Assembly: GCF_025370875.1 (NCBI RefSeq)
Contig: NZ_JAMXFD010000018.1
Coordinates: forward strand, 54,999 to 118,998
Length of the DNA: 64,000 bases
Origin: Laspinema palackyanum D2c
GTDB lineage: Bacteria > Cyanobacteriota > Cyanobacteriia > Cyanobacteriales > Laspinemataceae
Direction: 5' to 3'
Both the position numbers and the translations under genes were made by a program. The stretch's first letter is position 1. Each line of letters opens with the position of its first letter. This document shows, in pieces, positions 18,952-29,200 of this stretch. The notes beneath the pieces were generated by a model, which was not told the DNA's origin, did no database searches, and saw only the letters and a program-made list of their open reading frames with translations.

Positions 18952-20229
18952 ATGCAGGGAAATTTGAATGAAATCGATATTCGGAGCATTCTACAACTCA
19001 TTGAACTGGGACAGCGAACCGGAGAACTGTTTGTAGAAGCTTATGGGATTAACTCCGGCAATACCTGTGGCGGACGCGATAACGTGCGTGACTCCTTGGT
19101 ATATCGCTATCCTTACCGAGATAAGCGATCGCGCTCCTGTGACCAATCCTGGTTTGTGTTCTTAAACAATGGACAAATCATTTATGCCGCCAATACGGAT
19201 AGCAGCTTATCCCGATTGCGGGACTTCCTGCGGCGCTATAACGCAGAATCCGCCTTAGATAGCATCACCAACCTCTCCATATCTGCAACCAATGCCCTAG
19301 AATATGGCTATTTATGGGCCTTACTCGAAAACCACATCCTCACCCCAGCGCAAGGACGTAGCATCATTCAGGGCATGGTTCGCGAAACCCTCTTCGATCT
19401 ACTCAGCCTCCACCAAGGCTCCTTTATTTTTGAAATGGGTCCCGCACTCGCGCCGCAACTGACCACCCTGGAGATTGCGCCCCTCGTGACCAAAATTATC
19501 AAACAGGTCCAGGAGTGGAAACAGTTTCATCCCCATATCCAATCCCCAAATCAATGCCCGGTGATCTCCGATGCCGCCCAGATGCGGGAAGCCCTTCCGG
19601 AAAATACCTTTAATAACCTCAATCGCTGGGCAGATGGGACCACCAACCTCCGCCAAATGTCCCGGTACCTGAATCGCGATATCTTAACCGTCGCCCGTGC
19701 CATCTATCCCTTCGTTCAGTTGGGATTGGTCCAACTCTTTTATCCCAACTCATCCTTGAATGGCAACGGGTTGGAAGGATGCGATGTCGATCAGGGATTT
19801 AAAATTCCCCGGGTGGTTTGTATCGAAGATGACATCACCGTGGGTAAAACCGTGGAAGCAATCCTCGCCCAATATGGGTATGAAGTAACCGCCTTGATGA
19901 ATCCCCTCAAAGCCCTGAGTTTAGTCTTCCACCTCAAACCTGACTTGATCCTGTGCGATATTACCATGCCCGAACTGGATGGGTATGAAATCTGTGCGAT
20001 GCTTCGTCATAGCAGCGCCTTTCGCCAGACCCCTATTGTGATGCTCACGGGCAAAGATGGCTTTATCGATCGCGTCAAAGCTCGGATGGTCGGAGCCACA
20101 GACTATCTCACCAAACCCTTCGGTTCCAGTGAACTCTTAACCATTGTGGAAAAATATATTGGCCCTGGTGACCCCGATATTCCTGAACCGGACCGGGTAT
20201 TAGCTCAGGTGATCGAAGCCGAACTCTAG
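18952..20229 (+). CDS. hmpA: PatA-family response regulator HmpA (PilG/PixG type)
   Basis: 425 residues. Residues 1-260 form a PATAN (DUF4388) region starting MQGNLNEIDIRSILQLIE, typical of PatA/PixG proteins. Residues 285-405 are a receiver domain with the acidic pair in CIEDD, the phospho-acceptor Asp in LCDITMPELDGYE and the Lys in TKPF. It has no DNA-binding output. In relatives such as PixG/PilG, the PATAN module is the output that docks on pilus motor partners after phosphorylation by the CheA. A TAAGGAGA sequence lies 13 bases before the ATG. It heads the hmpA-E series, after a 2.3 kb leader region and 706 bases before hmpB. Confidence 0.88.
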   Translation: MQGNLNEIDIRSILQLIELGQRTGELFVEAYGINSGNTCGGRDNVRDSLVYRYPYRDKRSRSCDQSWFVFLNNGQIIYAANTDSSLSRLRDFLRRYNAESALDSITNLSISATNALEYGYLWALLENHILTPAQGRSIIQGMVRETLFDLLSLHQGSFIFEMGPALAPQLTTLEIAPLVTKIIKQVQEWKQFHPHIQSPNQCPVISDAAQMREALPENTFNNLNRWADGTTNLRQMSRYLNRDILTVARAIYPFVQLGLVQLFYPNSSLNGNGLEGCDVDQGFKIPRVVCIEDDITVGKTVEAILAQYGYEVTALMNPLKALSLVFHLKPDLILCDITMPELDGYEICAMLRHSSAFRQTPIVMLTGKDGFIDRVKARMVGATDYLTKPFGSSELLTIVEKYIGPGDPDIPEPDRVLAQVIEAEL

Positions 20230-20935
20230 TCTCAACGAGGGATGAGCATCGTCAAGGGCCAGTCACACCCAGGGCGATCGCGGCTCAAAGCCGGATCAAC
20301 TTGAGTCCGGGAGGACCGCCTAGGGTAGCAACCCGGTGTTTTGACAAAATCTTGGGCATAGAACACTCAACATGGACCAAAAATCTGGGGTATTGTCCCA
20401 GGACTCTAACACTGTTGTACCCCAGGACTAGAAAATCAAAAACTTTTGGAAACCAGAATCCCAGTCGGTTTAGATCCGGGAGCGTGAAGAGGTAAACTAT
20501 CATTATCACCAAACCAGGCCAACGAACGCTCTTTTCAAAGAAAGGGTCCCGAACCGGAGGCTGCTCGTTTGTCCCCCTCGGTTAATTGGACCAGAACCCC
20601 TGCCCGATGGGCGAACGAGCGATCATCGCACCGTTAGCTCCTCGGCTCTTTGAATACCCCCAACAGTGGGTTACCCAAATTGACCGCACCAGAGGGTGGG
20701 GGGGTGAAAGCCTTAATTTTCCTGAGTGCTTTGGGGCCAATATAATAGGATTTATTTCTAAATTTTCAAAGGAAAACTACCTGTCACCCACTGTGTTGAA
20801 GACGCTTGCACTGTTAAACCCATCCCTCAAATGTCTCCAGTTGCATAAGCTGGAGGCAGTGGGGCTAAGACAAGCACGCCGCCATAGGGGCGGTCCGGTT
20901 AATCTATTTAGAGAGCTTTTCACCGAAGGGAAGTT
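20230..20935. other. Long spacer between hmpA and hmpB
   Basis: 706 bases with no convincing gene. Similar segments GTATTGTCCCAGGACT (20391) and TTGTACCCCAGGACTAG (20414) form a short near-repeat. A hairpin CTCCAG-TTGCATAAG-CTGGAG lies around 20836, followed by a GC-rich GCCGCC...GGGGCGG stem near 20879. These look like a structured 5' leader for hmpB. No clear terminator with a T tract was seen. Confidence 0.55.
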
Positions 20936-21301
20936 ATGAGTACAGTTCTGGTCGTAGAAGATAGCGTCACGCAACGGGAGATGATCTCAACCCTACTGAA
21001 AGAGAGTGGATTGAATGTTACCGTAGCAAGTGATGGCTTAGAAGCCCTGGAACGCATTCAGGAGACTTGCCCGGATCTCGTGGTACTCGATATTGTGATG
21101 CCTCGGATGAATGGCTACGAAGTTTGTCGTCGTCTCAAGGCTGATCCTAAAACCCAAAACGTTCCAGTGGTCATGTGTTCGTCAAAAGGTGAAGAATTTG
21201 ATCGGTATTGGGGCATGAAGCAAGGCGCGGATGCTTACATTGCCAAACCGTTCCAACCCACTGAACTGGTGGGAACGGTCAAACAGCTACTCAGAAGATA
21301 G
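20936..21301 (+). CDS. hmpB: CheY-like response regulator HmpB (PilH type)
   Basis: 121 residues, a single receiver domain. Acidic pocket in VVEDS, phospho-acceptor Asp in VVLDIVMPRMNGYE, conserved Thr/Ser position in MCSSKG and Lys in AKPF are all present. In pilus chemotaxis systems this small receiver acts as phosphate sink or as a second regulator of extension/retraction beside the PatA-type protein. GAAGGGAAG precedes the ATG. hmpC starts 13 bases past its stop, so the two are surely co-transcribed. Confidence 0.92.
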   Translation: MSTVLVVEDSVTQREMISTLLKESGLNVTVASDGLEALERIQETCPDLVVLDIVMPRMNGYEVCRRLKADPKTQNVPVVMCSSKGEEFDRYWGMKQGADAYIAKPFQPTELVGTVKQLLRR

Positions 21302-21314
21302 GGGACTGGCAATC

Positions 21315-21863
21315 ATGGTGGGTAATCCTGACTTTTTAACGGGGATTGGCTTAGAACAAGCACCGGAATTTCAAGAATTAGAAAGCCCGGAAGGGGAGTT
21401 ACATCTCCGTTTTTTCGTGCCTTCGGGCAATGAATTTGCGTTGAGTGCAACGGGGATTCGCGAGGTGATTTCCCAATCCCCCGATCGCATTACCCTGATT
21501 CCCAACGTCTCATCTTTACTGTTGGGAACCCTCAATATTCGAGGGCGGGTAATTTGGGTTGCGGATCTGGGTCAATTTCTCGGCGAACCTACAACCTTAA
21601 ATACCGATCGCCCAGAGATTCCCGTGATCGCAGTCGAAGACCAAGACACTATACTAGGGTTAGCGGTTGATCAAATCGTCGGCATGGACTGGCTTGATGT
21701 AGAGCAGGTCCGACTGCCCACGAATGTTCCAGACAGTATGGCTCCTTTTTTACGCGGGGAATGGGTTATCCCATCTAAACAAGAAGTCAAAGAAGAAGAG
21801 GAGAAAATTTTGCGATTGCTGGATCAGGTGGCGATCGTGCGATCGGCACGATGGGCCGCATAA
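21315..21863 (+). CDS. hmpC: CheW-like coupling protein HmpC (PilI type)
   Basis: 182 residues with a CheW fold: FALSATGIREVI, LLLGTLNIRGRVIWVADLG, LGLAVDQIVGMDWLD. It should bridge the receptor HmpD and the kinase HmpE in the signalling array. The acidic C-terminal segment (KEEEEKIL) precedes a final helix. The frame extends upstream into hmpB (to 21231), but the ATG at 21315, 13 bases after the hmpB stop, is the only start that avoids overlap. Confidence 0.9.
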   Translation: MVGNPDFLTGIGLEQAPEFQELESPEGELHLRFFVPSGNEFALSATGIREVISQSPDRITLIPNVSSLLLGTLNIRGRVIWVADLGQFLGEPTTLNTDRPEIPVIAVEDQDTILGLAVDQIVGMDWLDVEQVRLPTNVPDSMAPFLRGEWVIPSKQEVKEEEEKILRLLDQVAIVRSARWAA

Positions 21864-22451
21864 ATAGCCCCGACCCGGGGGGTCGCCTAGGACTCACCAT
21901 CCAGAGGAGTTAAAGCCAGATCAAGTGGATGAAAACCCCACGGGAGTGGGGCAACCTGACTAAAAGTTAACCGCAAGAGTTCTTTCACCGGCACGGATTC
22001 CCAGCATCACTCCTGCGTTTTCCGCTTTCTGGGACTCGGATCACAAGGAGGAATATCACCTTCTTTTCGAGAGGGTCGCTGTCTTCTTGAGCAGTAGGAA
22101 GCGTTCCCAGAGGCCTCGGGGTACGGACTGTTTACTGGAGTCTGGCGATCGCAACAGTCCCAGCCCCGACAACCCGAGTCAAGGTTTGAGCATTGATGGA
22201 CGATTAGATCAAATGGTCCAAGGCTATCGTTACGTCCATACACTACACTCAGTTATAGCACACCTATTAAAAGCCGTCTGAATCAGGACGGGGCTTTAAA
22301 TCCATTTTTTTTTGTAATATCAGTCTCCTAGAATCCCATCAAGGCAGTCCAGAAATCCAATGGATCTAACTAGAGTTTTAGTTAACCTTGATAAGATTTC
22401 ACTAGAAAAATTGTAAGAGCGCACCAGGTAGGCACCGCCAGGAGGGGGCAA
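21864..22451. other. Long spacer between hmpC and hmpD
   Basis: 588 bases without a convincing gene. A terminator-like structure with a T9 tract occurs at 22267-22313 (separate entry), so hmpD may need its own promoter in the following 140 bases or depend on read-through. A CATCAAGG...CCTTGAT inverted pair (22337 and 22387) lies in that interval. The AGGAGGGGG at 22440 is the hmpD ribosome binding site. Confidence 0.6.
22267..22313 (+). terminator. Terminator-like hairpin with T9 between hmpC and hmpD
   Basis: TAAAAGCCGTC and GGACGGGGCTTTA pair with small irregularities around TGAATCA, and a run of nine T residues follows about seven bases later. It would end or attenuate the hmpABC transcript before hmpD. 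Confidence 0.6.
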
Positions 22452-25400
22452 ATGGTATCAAGTCCGGACTATCAGCAGGAGTACGAACAAGCTTTAACGG
22501 CCTATACCGAGAAAAATTATGAAGAAGCAGCGGGAATCGTCAATCAATTAGTGGCGAACTTTCCCGAGGATCCCAGTGCTCGACTCTTAGCCGGTCACAT
22601 CTATTGTTATGGCTTGCAAATGTATGATGTGGCACTCGGTCAGTATGAAGGGGTGCTGAATCTGACGGATGACCCGGCTTTCGTTGAGGGAGCGTCCCAG
22701 GGCATGGAATACGCCAATCAGTACGCTACAGAAGGGATGCAGCCTTCGGATTATGGGTATGATGCGGATAACGAATTTCAATCCGCAACGGAGGATTTCG
22801 AGCCGGATTTTGATCAGATTCAATCAGAACAAGAGACCGCCTTGTTTGAGATCGAAGCCCCAGTCCAGAGTGATGAAGAAGAATTCTGGGAAGAAGAAGA
22901 CTCCGCCCTGGGTTTGCATGACCGGGCTTACAATGAAGCCTTAGCCATCAACCAGATTGGGTCAGATTCATCGGACTTGAGTATGGAACTGCTGGATCCG
23001 GTGGACCCCAATCTTGAACTCGCATCAATGGAATTTGAGGAATTTGAGCCGTTGGAGTCCGGAGATTTAGGCACCGATTCGGCCAGGGAAGAGGACGGAC
23101 TGCTCAATCCCTTTACCAGCGAAGAGGAGTATGAAGGGATTGAGGATGAAGACCCCTTTGCCATTGATGACGAAGAAATGCTCTCCGAGGTTCAAAACAA
23201 CCAATGGAGAGATCCCCTGGCATCGGAGTTACCCGACTTTTTGCCGAGAGAGGATGAAATGCCCGATTTAGTCGGGGAGGAGACGGCGATCGGGGTCTCT
23301 AATCACTCCCCCTTTGATCGGGGCCATGACGATTTGGACCTGATGGATTTGGCAACGCCGTTTCAGGAGTTTGAAGATGCGTTTGCTTCGGAAGATGATA
23401 TGGACTTCGAGTCCAATTCAGACCCCCTAGAAGAGGACGAAGCAACCAGTTATTACAACAACAATGGTTCGGCGATCGATTCAGATTTTGACCTATTCGA
23501 TGCCGCTGATGATTTAGGGAATGATTTCAGCGAGGATGACCCAGACGAATCCCACCATCAGAATGGAAAGGGTACGGGGGATCCAGGTATTCCCTATGAT
23601 CTTGACGAAGACTTCGACTTTAACTCTCCTTCTGAGGAGGAGGAAACCCTGTTAATGGGACGCAAACAGCTCGAACAGACTCAAGTGTTGAACTCGATTC
23701 CCAAAGCCTCGGGGCCGCCGTTCTCTCAGCCCAAAGGACTGGCGCAACCGGCAATAGAAGACGATGAAGACTACGATAGTAAGACCTTCGTTTCTGAACC
23801 CCTGAATGGATTCAACCGGGTGGATAGTTACGATTTAGAGGATTTTGACGACGCCTTTAGTGGGGGGAATGCCTTTGATGGGGAGGACAACGGCGAGGAT
23901 TTTCAGCAGGGGCTTGCCACCTCGTCACCCATTGAAGAAGACGGGGTTGACTTTTTGGGGGAGTTCGATGATTTTGATGATTTCGGCAATATTCCCGATA
24001 ATATTCCCGATTTCGATCTGTCGGAGGATACGACAGGTTCGAGTACAGGTGGATTCGGAATGGGCAGCATGGGCAGAAAAGCCACCTTCCGAGACATCGA
24101 CGATAGCTACGATATTGGCGAAGATACGGATGGGTCGATCATTCGGGATGATGAAATTTTTCGGATCGCCGGAAGTGCTGAACAAGTTCCGGTGTTTACT
24201 CAACCGGAAAATCCTCCTATAGAAGCTGTTGCCAATACAGAACCGGGGATTTTGAGCTTTTTGGAAAATGCGTCCCTGGTGAAAAAATTCCTGTGGATTG
24301 CATTAATTTCTGGGGGGGTCTCAGCGATCGCCGCCGCTTCGGTTTCTTTTACGTTTTCCACTCAACGCAATTGGCCCCAACAACTGAAGGACCCGATGAT
24401 GGCCTTAGCGGCTGGAGGGGCCAGCATTCTCACTTGTTTTGGGGTGGGCAGTGCTAGTGCCAAGTTGATTCGCCGTTCCCTAGACGATTTACAAGCGCAA
24501 TTCGATACCATGTCTCAGGGCAATCTGTCCGCCCGCGCCACGGTTTATACCGAAGACGAATTTGGCCAGATTGCCGCTAAATTCAACCAAATGGGGCGAA
24601 TCATCTACACCACCACCTCGGAAGCCCAGCGCAAAGCCGAAGAACAGGAACAGTCCAAGGAAGACTTACAACGACAAGTGATTCGCCTGCTGGATGATGT
24701 GGAAGGGGCGGCTAGAGGGGACCTCACGGTGCAGGCAGAAGTGACCGCTGATGTCCTCGGGGCAGTGGCTGACTCCTTTAATCTAACGATTCAAAACCTG
24801 CGGGAAATCGTTCTGCAAGTGAAACTCGCGGCGCGACAAGTGACCAAAGGAGCAACGGATAGTGAATCGTTTGCCCGGAGTTTATCCACAGATGCCCTGC
24901 GACAAGCTGAAGAACTGGCGGCTACCCTCAATTCTGTTCAGGTGATGACGGATTTGATTCAACGGGTGGCTGATAACGCTCGGGAGGCTGAAGAAGTGGC
25001 AAAATCTGCCTCGGCAACGGCTAAAAAAGGTGGAGAGGCGGTGGAACAGACGGTGGCCGGGATTCTGGAAGTCCGCGAAACCGTAGCAGAAACCACGCGC
25101 AAAGTCAAGCGATTAGCGGAATCGACGCAAGAAATTTCCAAAATTGTGGCCTTGATTGCGACGATCGCCGGACGGACCAACCTCTTGGCGCTCAATGCCA
25201 GTATTGAGGCGGCTCGTGCCGGGGAAGCGGGTCGAGGGTTTGCGATTGTTGCGGATGAAGTGCGTCAGTTGGCCGATCGCTCCGCTAAAGCGCTCAAAGA
25301 AATCGAGCAAATCGTGATGCAGATTCAGAGCGAGACTGGCGGGGTGATGGTGGCAATGGAGGAAGGCACCCAACAGGTGATTGAAGGGACAAAGCGGGCC

Positions 25401-25667
25401 GAACAAGCCAAACGGGCCTTGGAAAATATCATTCAGGTGACCAATCGCATCGATGTGTTGGTGCGATCCATTACCGCAGATACGGTGGAACAATCCCAAA
25501 CCTCGCGATCGGTCGCCCAGGTGATGCAAGCGGTGGAACTCACCGCCCAGGAAACCTCCCAAGAAGCCCAGCGGGTCTCCGGTTCTCTGCAAAACCTCGT
25601 GGGGGTGGCGCGAGACTTGTTGACCTCGGTGGAACGGTTCCGAGTGGAAACCGGAGAGCGTCGCTAG
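22452..25667 (+). CDS. hmpD: Methyl-accepting chemotaxis protein HmpD (PilJ type) with acidic N-terminal region
   Basis: 1071 residues. Residues 1-75 resemble a TPR-like helical repeat ([20 protein letters not shown]). About residues 90-600 are a highly acidic, low-complexity region rich in Asp, Glu, Phe and Ser. Two membrane helices lie at about 608-632 and 640-662, separated by only a few residues, so there is essentially no periplasmic sensor domain. A HAMP domain (665-720) and a second HAMP-like repeat lead into the signalling domain, whose hairpin tip is [20 protein letters not shown]. No GAF bilin-binding domains are present, unlike the phototaxis receptor PixJ; this supports the HmpD/PilJ assignment. 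AGGAGGGGG precedes the ATG. A terminator-like element upstream separates it from hmpC. Confidence 0.92.
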   Translation: MVSSPDYQQEYEQALTAYTEKNYEEAAGIVNQLVANFPEDPSARLLAGHIYCYGLQMYDVALGQYEGVLNLTDDPAFVEGASQGMEYANQYATEGMQPSDYGYDADNEFQSATEDFEPDFDQIQSEQETALFEIEAPVQSDEEEFWEEEDSALGLHDRAYNEALAINQIGSDSSDLSMELLDPVDPNLELASMEFEEFEPLESGDLGTDSAREEDGLLNPFTSEEEYEGIEDEDPFAIDDEEMLSEVQNNQWRDPLASELPDFLPREDEMPDLVGEETAIGVSNHSPFDRGHDDLDLMDLATPFQEFEDAFASEDDMDFESNSDPLEEDEATSYYNNNGSAIDSDFDLFDAADDLGNDFSEDDPDESHHQNGKGTGDPGIPYDLDEDFDFNSPSEEEETLLMGRKQLEQTQVLNSIPKASGPPFSQPKGLAQPAIEDDEDYDSKTFVSEPLNGFNRVDSYDLEDFDDAFSGGNAFDGEDNGEDFQQGLATSSPIEEDGVDFLGEFDDFDDFGNIPDNIPDFDLSEDTTGSSTGGFGMGSMGRKATFRDIDDSYDIGEDTDGSIIRDDEIFRIAGSAEQVPVFTQPENPPIEAVANTEPGILSFLENASLVKKFLWIALISGGVSAIAAASVSFTFSTQRNWPQQLKDPMMALAAGGASILTCFGVGSASAKLIRRSLDDLQAQFDTMSQGNLSARATVYTEDEFGQIAAKFNQMGRIIYTTTSEAQRKAEEQEQSKEDLQRQVIRLLDDVEGAARGDLTVQAEVTADVLGAVADSFNLTIQNLREIVLQVKLAARQVTKGATDSESFARSLSTDALRQAEELAATLNSVQVMTDLIQRVADNAREAEEVAKSASATAKKGGEAVEQTVAGILEVRETVAETTRKVKRLAESTQEISKIVALIATIAGRTNLLALNASIEAARAGEAGRGFAIVADEVRQLADRSAKALKEIEQIVMQIQSETGGVMVAMEEGTQQVIEGTKRAEQAKRALENIIQVTNRIDVLVRSITADTVEQSQTSRSVAQVMQAVELTAQETSQEAQRVSGSLQNLVGVARDLLTSVERFRVETGERR

Positions 25668-25686
25668 GGTCTACAATCTGCCTGTA

Positions 25687-25832
25687 ATACGGAATTCGGT
25701 TGCTCTAGGTCTATAAAAACCCACACACTGTTCTATGAGCGTTCCGTCAGGAAAGGGTGGGGAAAAAAGCGGACGAAGCCCGAGAAGCGCGGGCTCAAAG
25801 CGAAAACCGACTTTTACCAACCGGATTTGGTA
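25687..25832. repeat. Composite dispersed element with inverted ends
   Basis: Left end ATACGGAATTCGGTTG (25687) and right end CCAACCGGATTTGGTAT (25819) are imperfect inverted repeats. Inside are GTCTATAAAAACCCA and a 27-base core at 25769-25795 that is identical to 40291-40317 and contains the stem AGCCCG/CGGGCT. Parts of the same element occur at 9650-9706 and 63761-63800. No open frame; it looks like a small non-autonomous element or extended palindromic repeat. Confidence 0.7.
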
Positions 25833-25886
25833 TAAGCACCGGCGAGGGGTTGAATCTCTACCGAGGTGTGGGGCTGAGTTGTTCAT

Positions 25887-25914
25887 TGTAGAGATGCTCT
25901 AAAGCGTCTCTACA
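25887..25914. repeat. TGTAGAGA...TCTCTACA hairpin
   Basis: Eight-base perfect arms around TGCTCTAAAGCG. This GTAGAGAC-type palindrome is widespread in cyanobacterial spacers. Confidence 0.7.
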
Positions 25915-26228
25915 GTTGTTTAAAAACAACGGTCTGAGGGTCTTTCAGGGCGACAGCGATGCCTTTTGATCAGTGAAGCAGTAGGAATGGGTACATTGAT
26001 TCCAGGTAACAAGCCGTCAAACCCATCAAGGACCGATGCTTTCGGAGGGACCTTCACCGGGACCTTAACTCTCAGAGGAGAGATTGTCACCGGCGGATGA
26101 CAACCCCTCCGCCCGGTTGGAGGCGCTTCCAATCAGCAATATCCGGACCCTTCAAGGGGATAAAACTCCGTTAAATAAGCCGAGCAGACCCTTGTTTAAC
26201 AAATAGGAATAGGAATGGGACACCCGCT

Positions 26229-29200
26229 ATGCAGCCGGAACAACGAGAGCGAATAATGGGCTATTTTATTGAGGAGGCCACCGAACACCTCAATACAATA
26301 GAACAAGGGTTGCAAAATCTGTCGATCGCGGTACAAGATCCGTCTGTACTCGCGGAACTCTTTCGGGCGGCCCACTCGATTAAAGGGGGGGCAGGAATGC
26401 TGGAACTGGGTGCTATTCAACAGATTGCTCACAAACTCGAAGACGAATTTAAAGTGCTTCAGGATGTGCAAGTCGAAGTTGATCCCCAGCTCTCGTCTCT
26501 ATTTGTGAGAGTGTTTCGGGGGCTTGAGGACACCGTGGCATTAATCCGCGTACCCGGTCCGATTGACGAAGCCAAAGGAGCTGCGATTTGTGCCGAAGTC
26601 CAACCGGCGATCGCTCAACTTCACCAGCATTTAGCCCAATTGGTCCAGGAGGGTCAAGAGAGTCCCTCGGCCTTCGTAACCCGCACCCAGAAAAGAATCC
26701 AGATGGGGGGCGAACTCACCCGCCTCCAGACTCCGCCCAAGCACAGAGGCGCAGAAGAAGACAGTGCCAAACAACTCATTTTTAAAAGTGACGTGTCTCG
26801 GCTGTTGCAAGAAATGGTGCATCTGTTGAAGCAGGGGGAAAATCCCGATCGCCAAGAACGGATGCAACAAATTTGCCGCCAATGGATACGAGCCGGAGAG
26901 CAATTCGATTTAAAATTGTGGTGTCATTTAATTGATAAGGCAGCCAAGGCGATCGCTAATCCCGAAAATAGCTATCGGGTGATTGCCCCTATTCTCATCA
27001 AAGAAATCCAAAAAGCTAGAGAACAAGTTCTCGGTGGCCATGCAGAAGCGATTACAGTCAGTCCAGAACTCGAAGGATTGCTACTGCCTCAACCCCAACA
27101 ACCCAAGACTTCATCACCTAGCAAAATCATACCGCAAACTACTCATACAGACTCAAAATTTAATCCTATGTCTAATAACTTGTCCAACTCCGATCACAAT
27201 CAACGACGGTCCGAAGGGCGCAACTCTACCAGAACCAAAAATCATGATTCAGAAAACAACCCAACCTGGGGTGAAGATAAACGGGCTGCCAAACCCACTT
27301 ATAATAGTGGCCCGGAAGTAGGAGCAGCCGAACTCAACACCCTAGCCGACTTATTTGAAGGAGAGAGTTCCTATTTTGATGAAAACTGGGAAGGAGAAGA
27401 AGTTGTAGAAGAAGGGAATACCGGGGAAGGAACCCGGGAAACTCAACCCCCGGACCCGGGAGAACTGCTCGGTGCTACCGATGATTTTGACGATTTATTA
27501 TTTGAAGATCCTGCGGGCAATCGAACGGAAATGAGTAGTCCGGACAATGACGAAGAGGATTTAGGCAACTTGTTCGGACTTGAGGGATTTGTGGAGATGG
27601 AGGATAGCAGCATCAGCGAAAATCCCCGGAATCCCTCCCCAGTAGAACCCATCAAGTCCTCCAATCAAAAACTAGATGACTTGGGAGAGTTGTTTGAGGA
27701 AGTCGCCACAGAAGAACTGAAAGAACCCGATGATTGGGAGCAAATGTGGGATGATGAACCCCTAGATGCGGTCAGTGAAATTGCTCCACCCGCAACGGAT
27801 GCGGAGTTCTCCCTAGAGATAGCTGACGATTCAGAATTTAGGGATTTGCTGGAAATCAATGGATTTGAAAGTGGCACGGAAGCTGGGGGAACCCCGGTGG
27901 AACCGGAACTGGCAACTGAAATCCCCATTGATGAGGAAGATTTTGACGACTTGTTTGGAGAGACAACTGAGGAGGGGGATTCCTCCTCAAGGGTTACGGC
28001 GTCTGAGGAATCATTGGATTGGTTCGACTCCGAGCCCTCAGAAACTGTAGCCACAGAAGACGACTTGACGGATTTATTTGAACTCGACACCGCCCCTGCT
28101 CCGTCAATTCAAGCCCCGAGAGCGCCGGTAACGCCAGGAAAACCGGCCCAGACTTCGGGTCAGTCCGACGAGTTTTGGTTGGACTTTGAGGACACCGATT
28201 CAGAGCCTCAGTCTGATGTATTAGAAGCGCTGGATGGCCTGTTTGATGATGAACCGTCCCCGAAGAGCGCAGATCTTGACCTCATAGAAGAGTCGTCTTT
28301 AGATTCTGAACTGTTTGGGGAGGAACTCGCCCAAGGTGATGATAACAACCTCTTCGAGGAGAGTCAGAGCAACCTGGATGGTGAAGATTGGAATTGGGAC
28401 CTGGATCCGGAGAGTTCGGAAGAGAACGAAGACACCAGCGATTTTTATCAAAACTTGGAGTCCCTGTTCGATGAACCGACGGGGCGATCGCCAAACCTCG
28501 ATGTCAACCAAACGGCCCCACCCCCCCAAGGGCCATCTAAGGCAACCCTTCCTGGGTCTGGATTTTCTTCGTCTCCAGAGGCGAATTTAGACTTTGACGA
28601 GTTGTTTGGTCAGCCTCAGTCCGTCTCCTCTGTCTCTGTTGAAGCCAAGCCCGTTCACATCTCTGAACCGATCCGAGAGCGTCTTGATTTGCCTCCGGAA
28701 CCCCAACTGACCCAGGGGGCCGATATTTTTACCGAATTAGACTACTTGTTAGCAATGGGGCCGCTGAAAGCCAGTTTTGAGGAGTTAGAACTCCTATTAA
28801 ATCCGGTGAGTAGTCCGCAGACTGGGAAAACTACTAGCCCTTCTACTACTCCGCCTCCCTTGGCTGCAACTAGAAATACCGAAAACTCATCCTCGGGTTT
28901 ACCCGGAAAGGCTCCCGCTCCGGCGGATGCGGGGTGGGGCGAGCTGGAGGACCTGGTGGTGAGTGATACGGGATCGCAACCGGCGGGCCGAATCGCCCCC
29001 AGGCGAGGGAGCTTTGAGCAGACGATGCGGGTCCCGGTGCGACAATTAGACAACCTGAGTAATCTGGTGGGGGAACTGGTTGTTAATCGCAATAGCATCG
29101 AGCAGAATCAGGAACGGATGCGGCAGTTTTTGGATAATTTGCTGCATCAGGTTTCTCAACTGACGGATGTCGGGCAGCGGATGCAGGATTTGTACGAGCG

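Larger units (their letters stand above)
25668..26228. other. Spacer between hmpD and hmpE
   Basis: 561 bases, no convincing gene. It holds a composite repeat with inverted ends (25687-25832) and a TGTAGAGA hairpin (25887-25914), both described separately. The last 200 bases before hmpE show no clear structure. Confidence 0.6.

Noticed and set aside
27443..28090. Serine-rich open frames on the minus strand inside hmpE
   Set aside because: They are the antisense of the Asp/Glu-rich codons of the acidic linker (GAT/GAA/GAG read back as ATC/TTC/CTC or shifted to TCA/TCC/TCT) and have no start signals.
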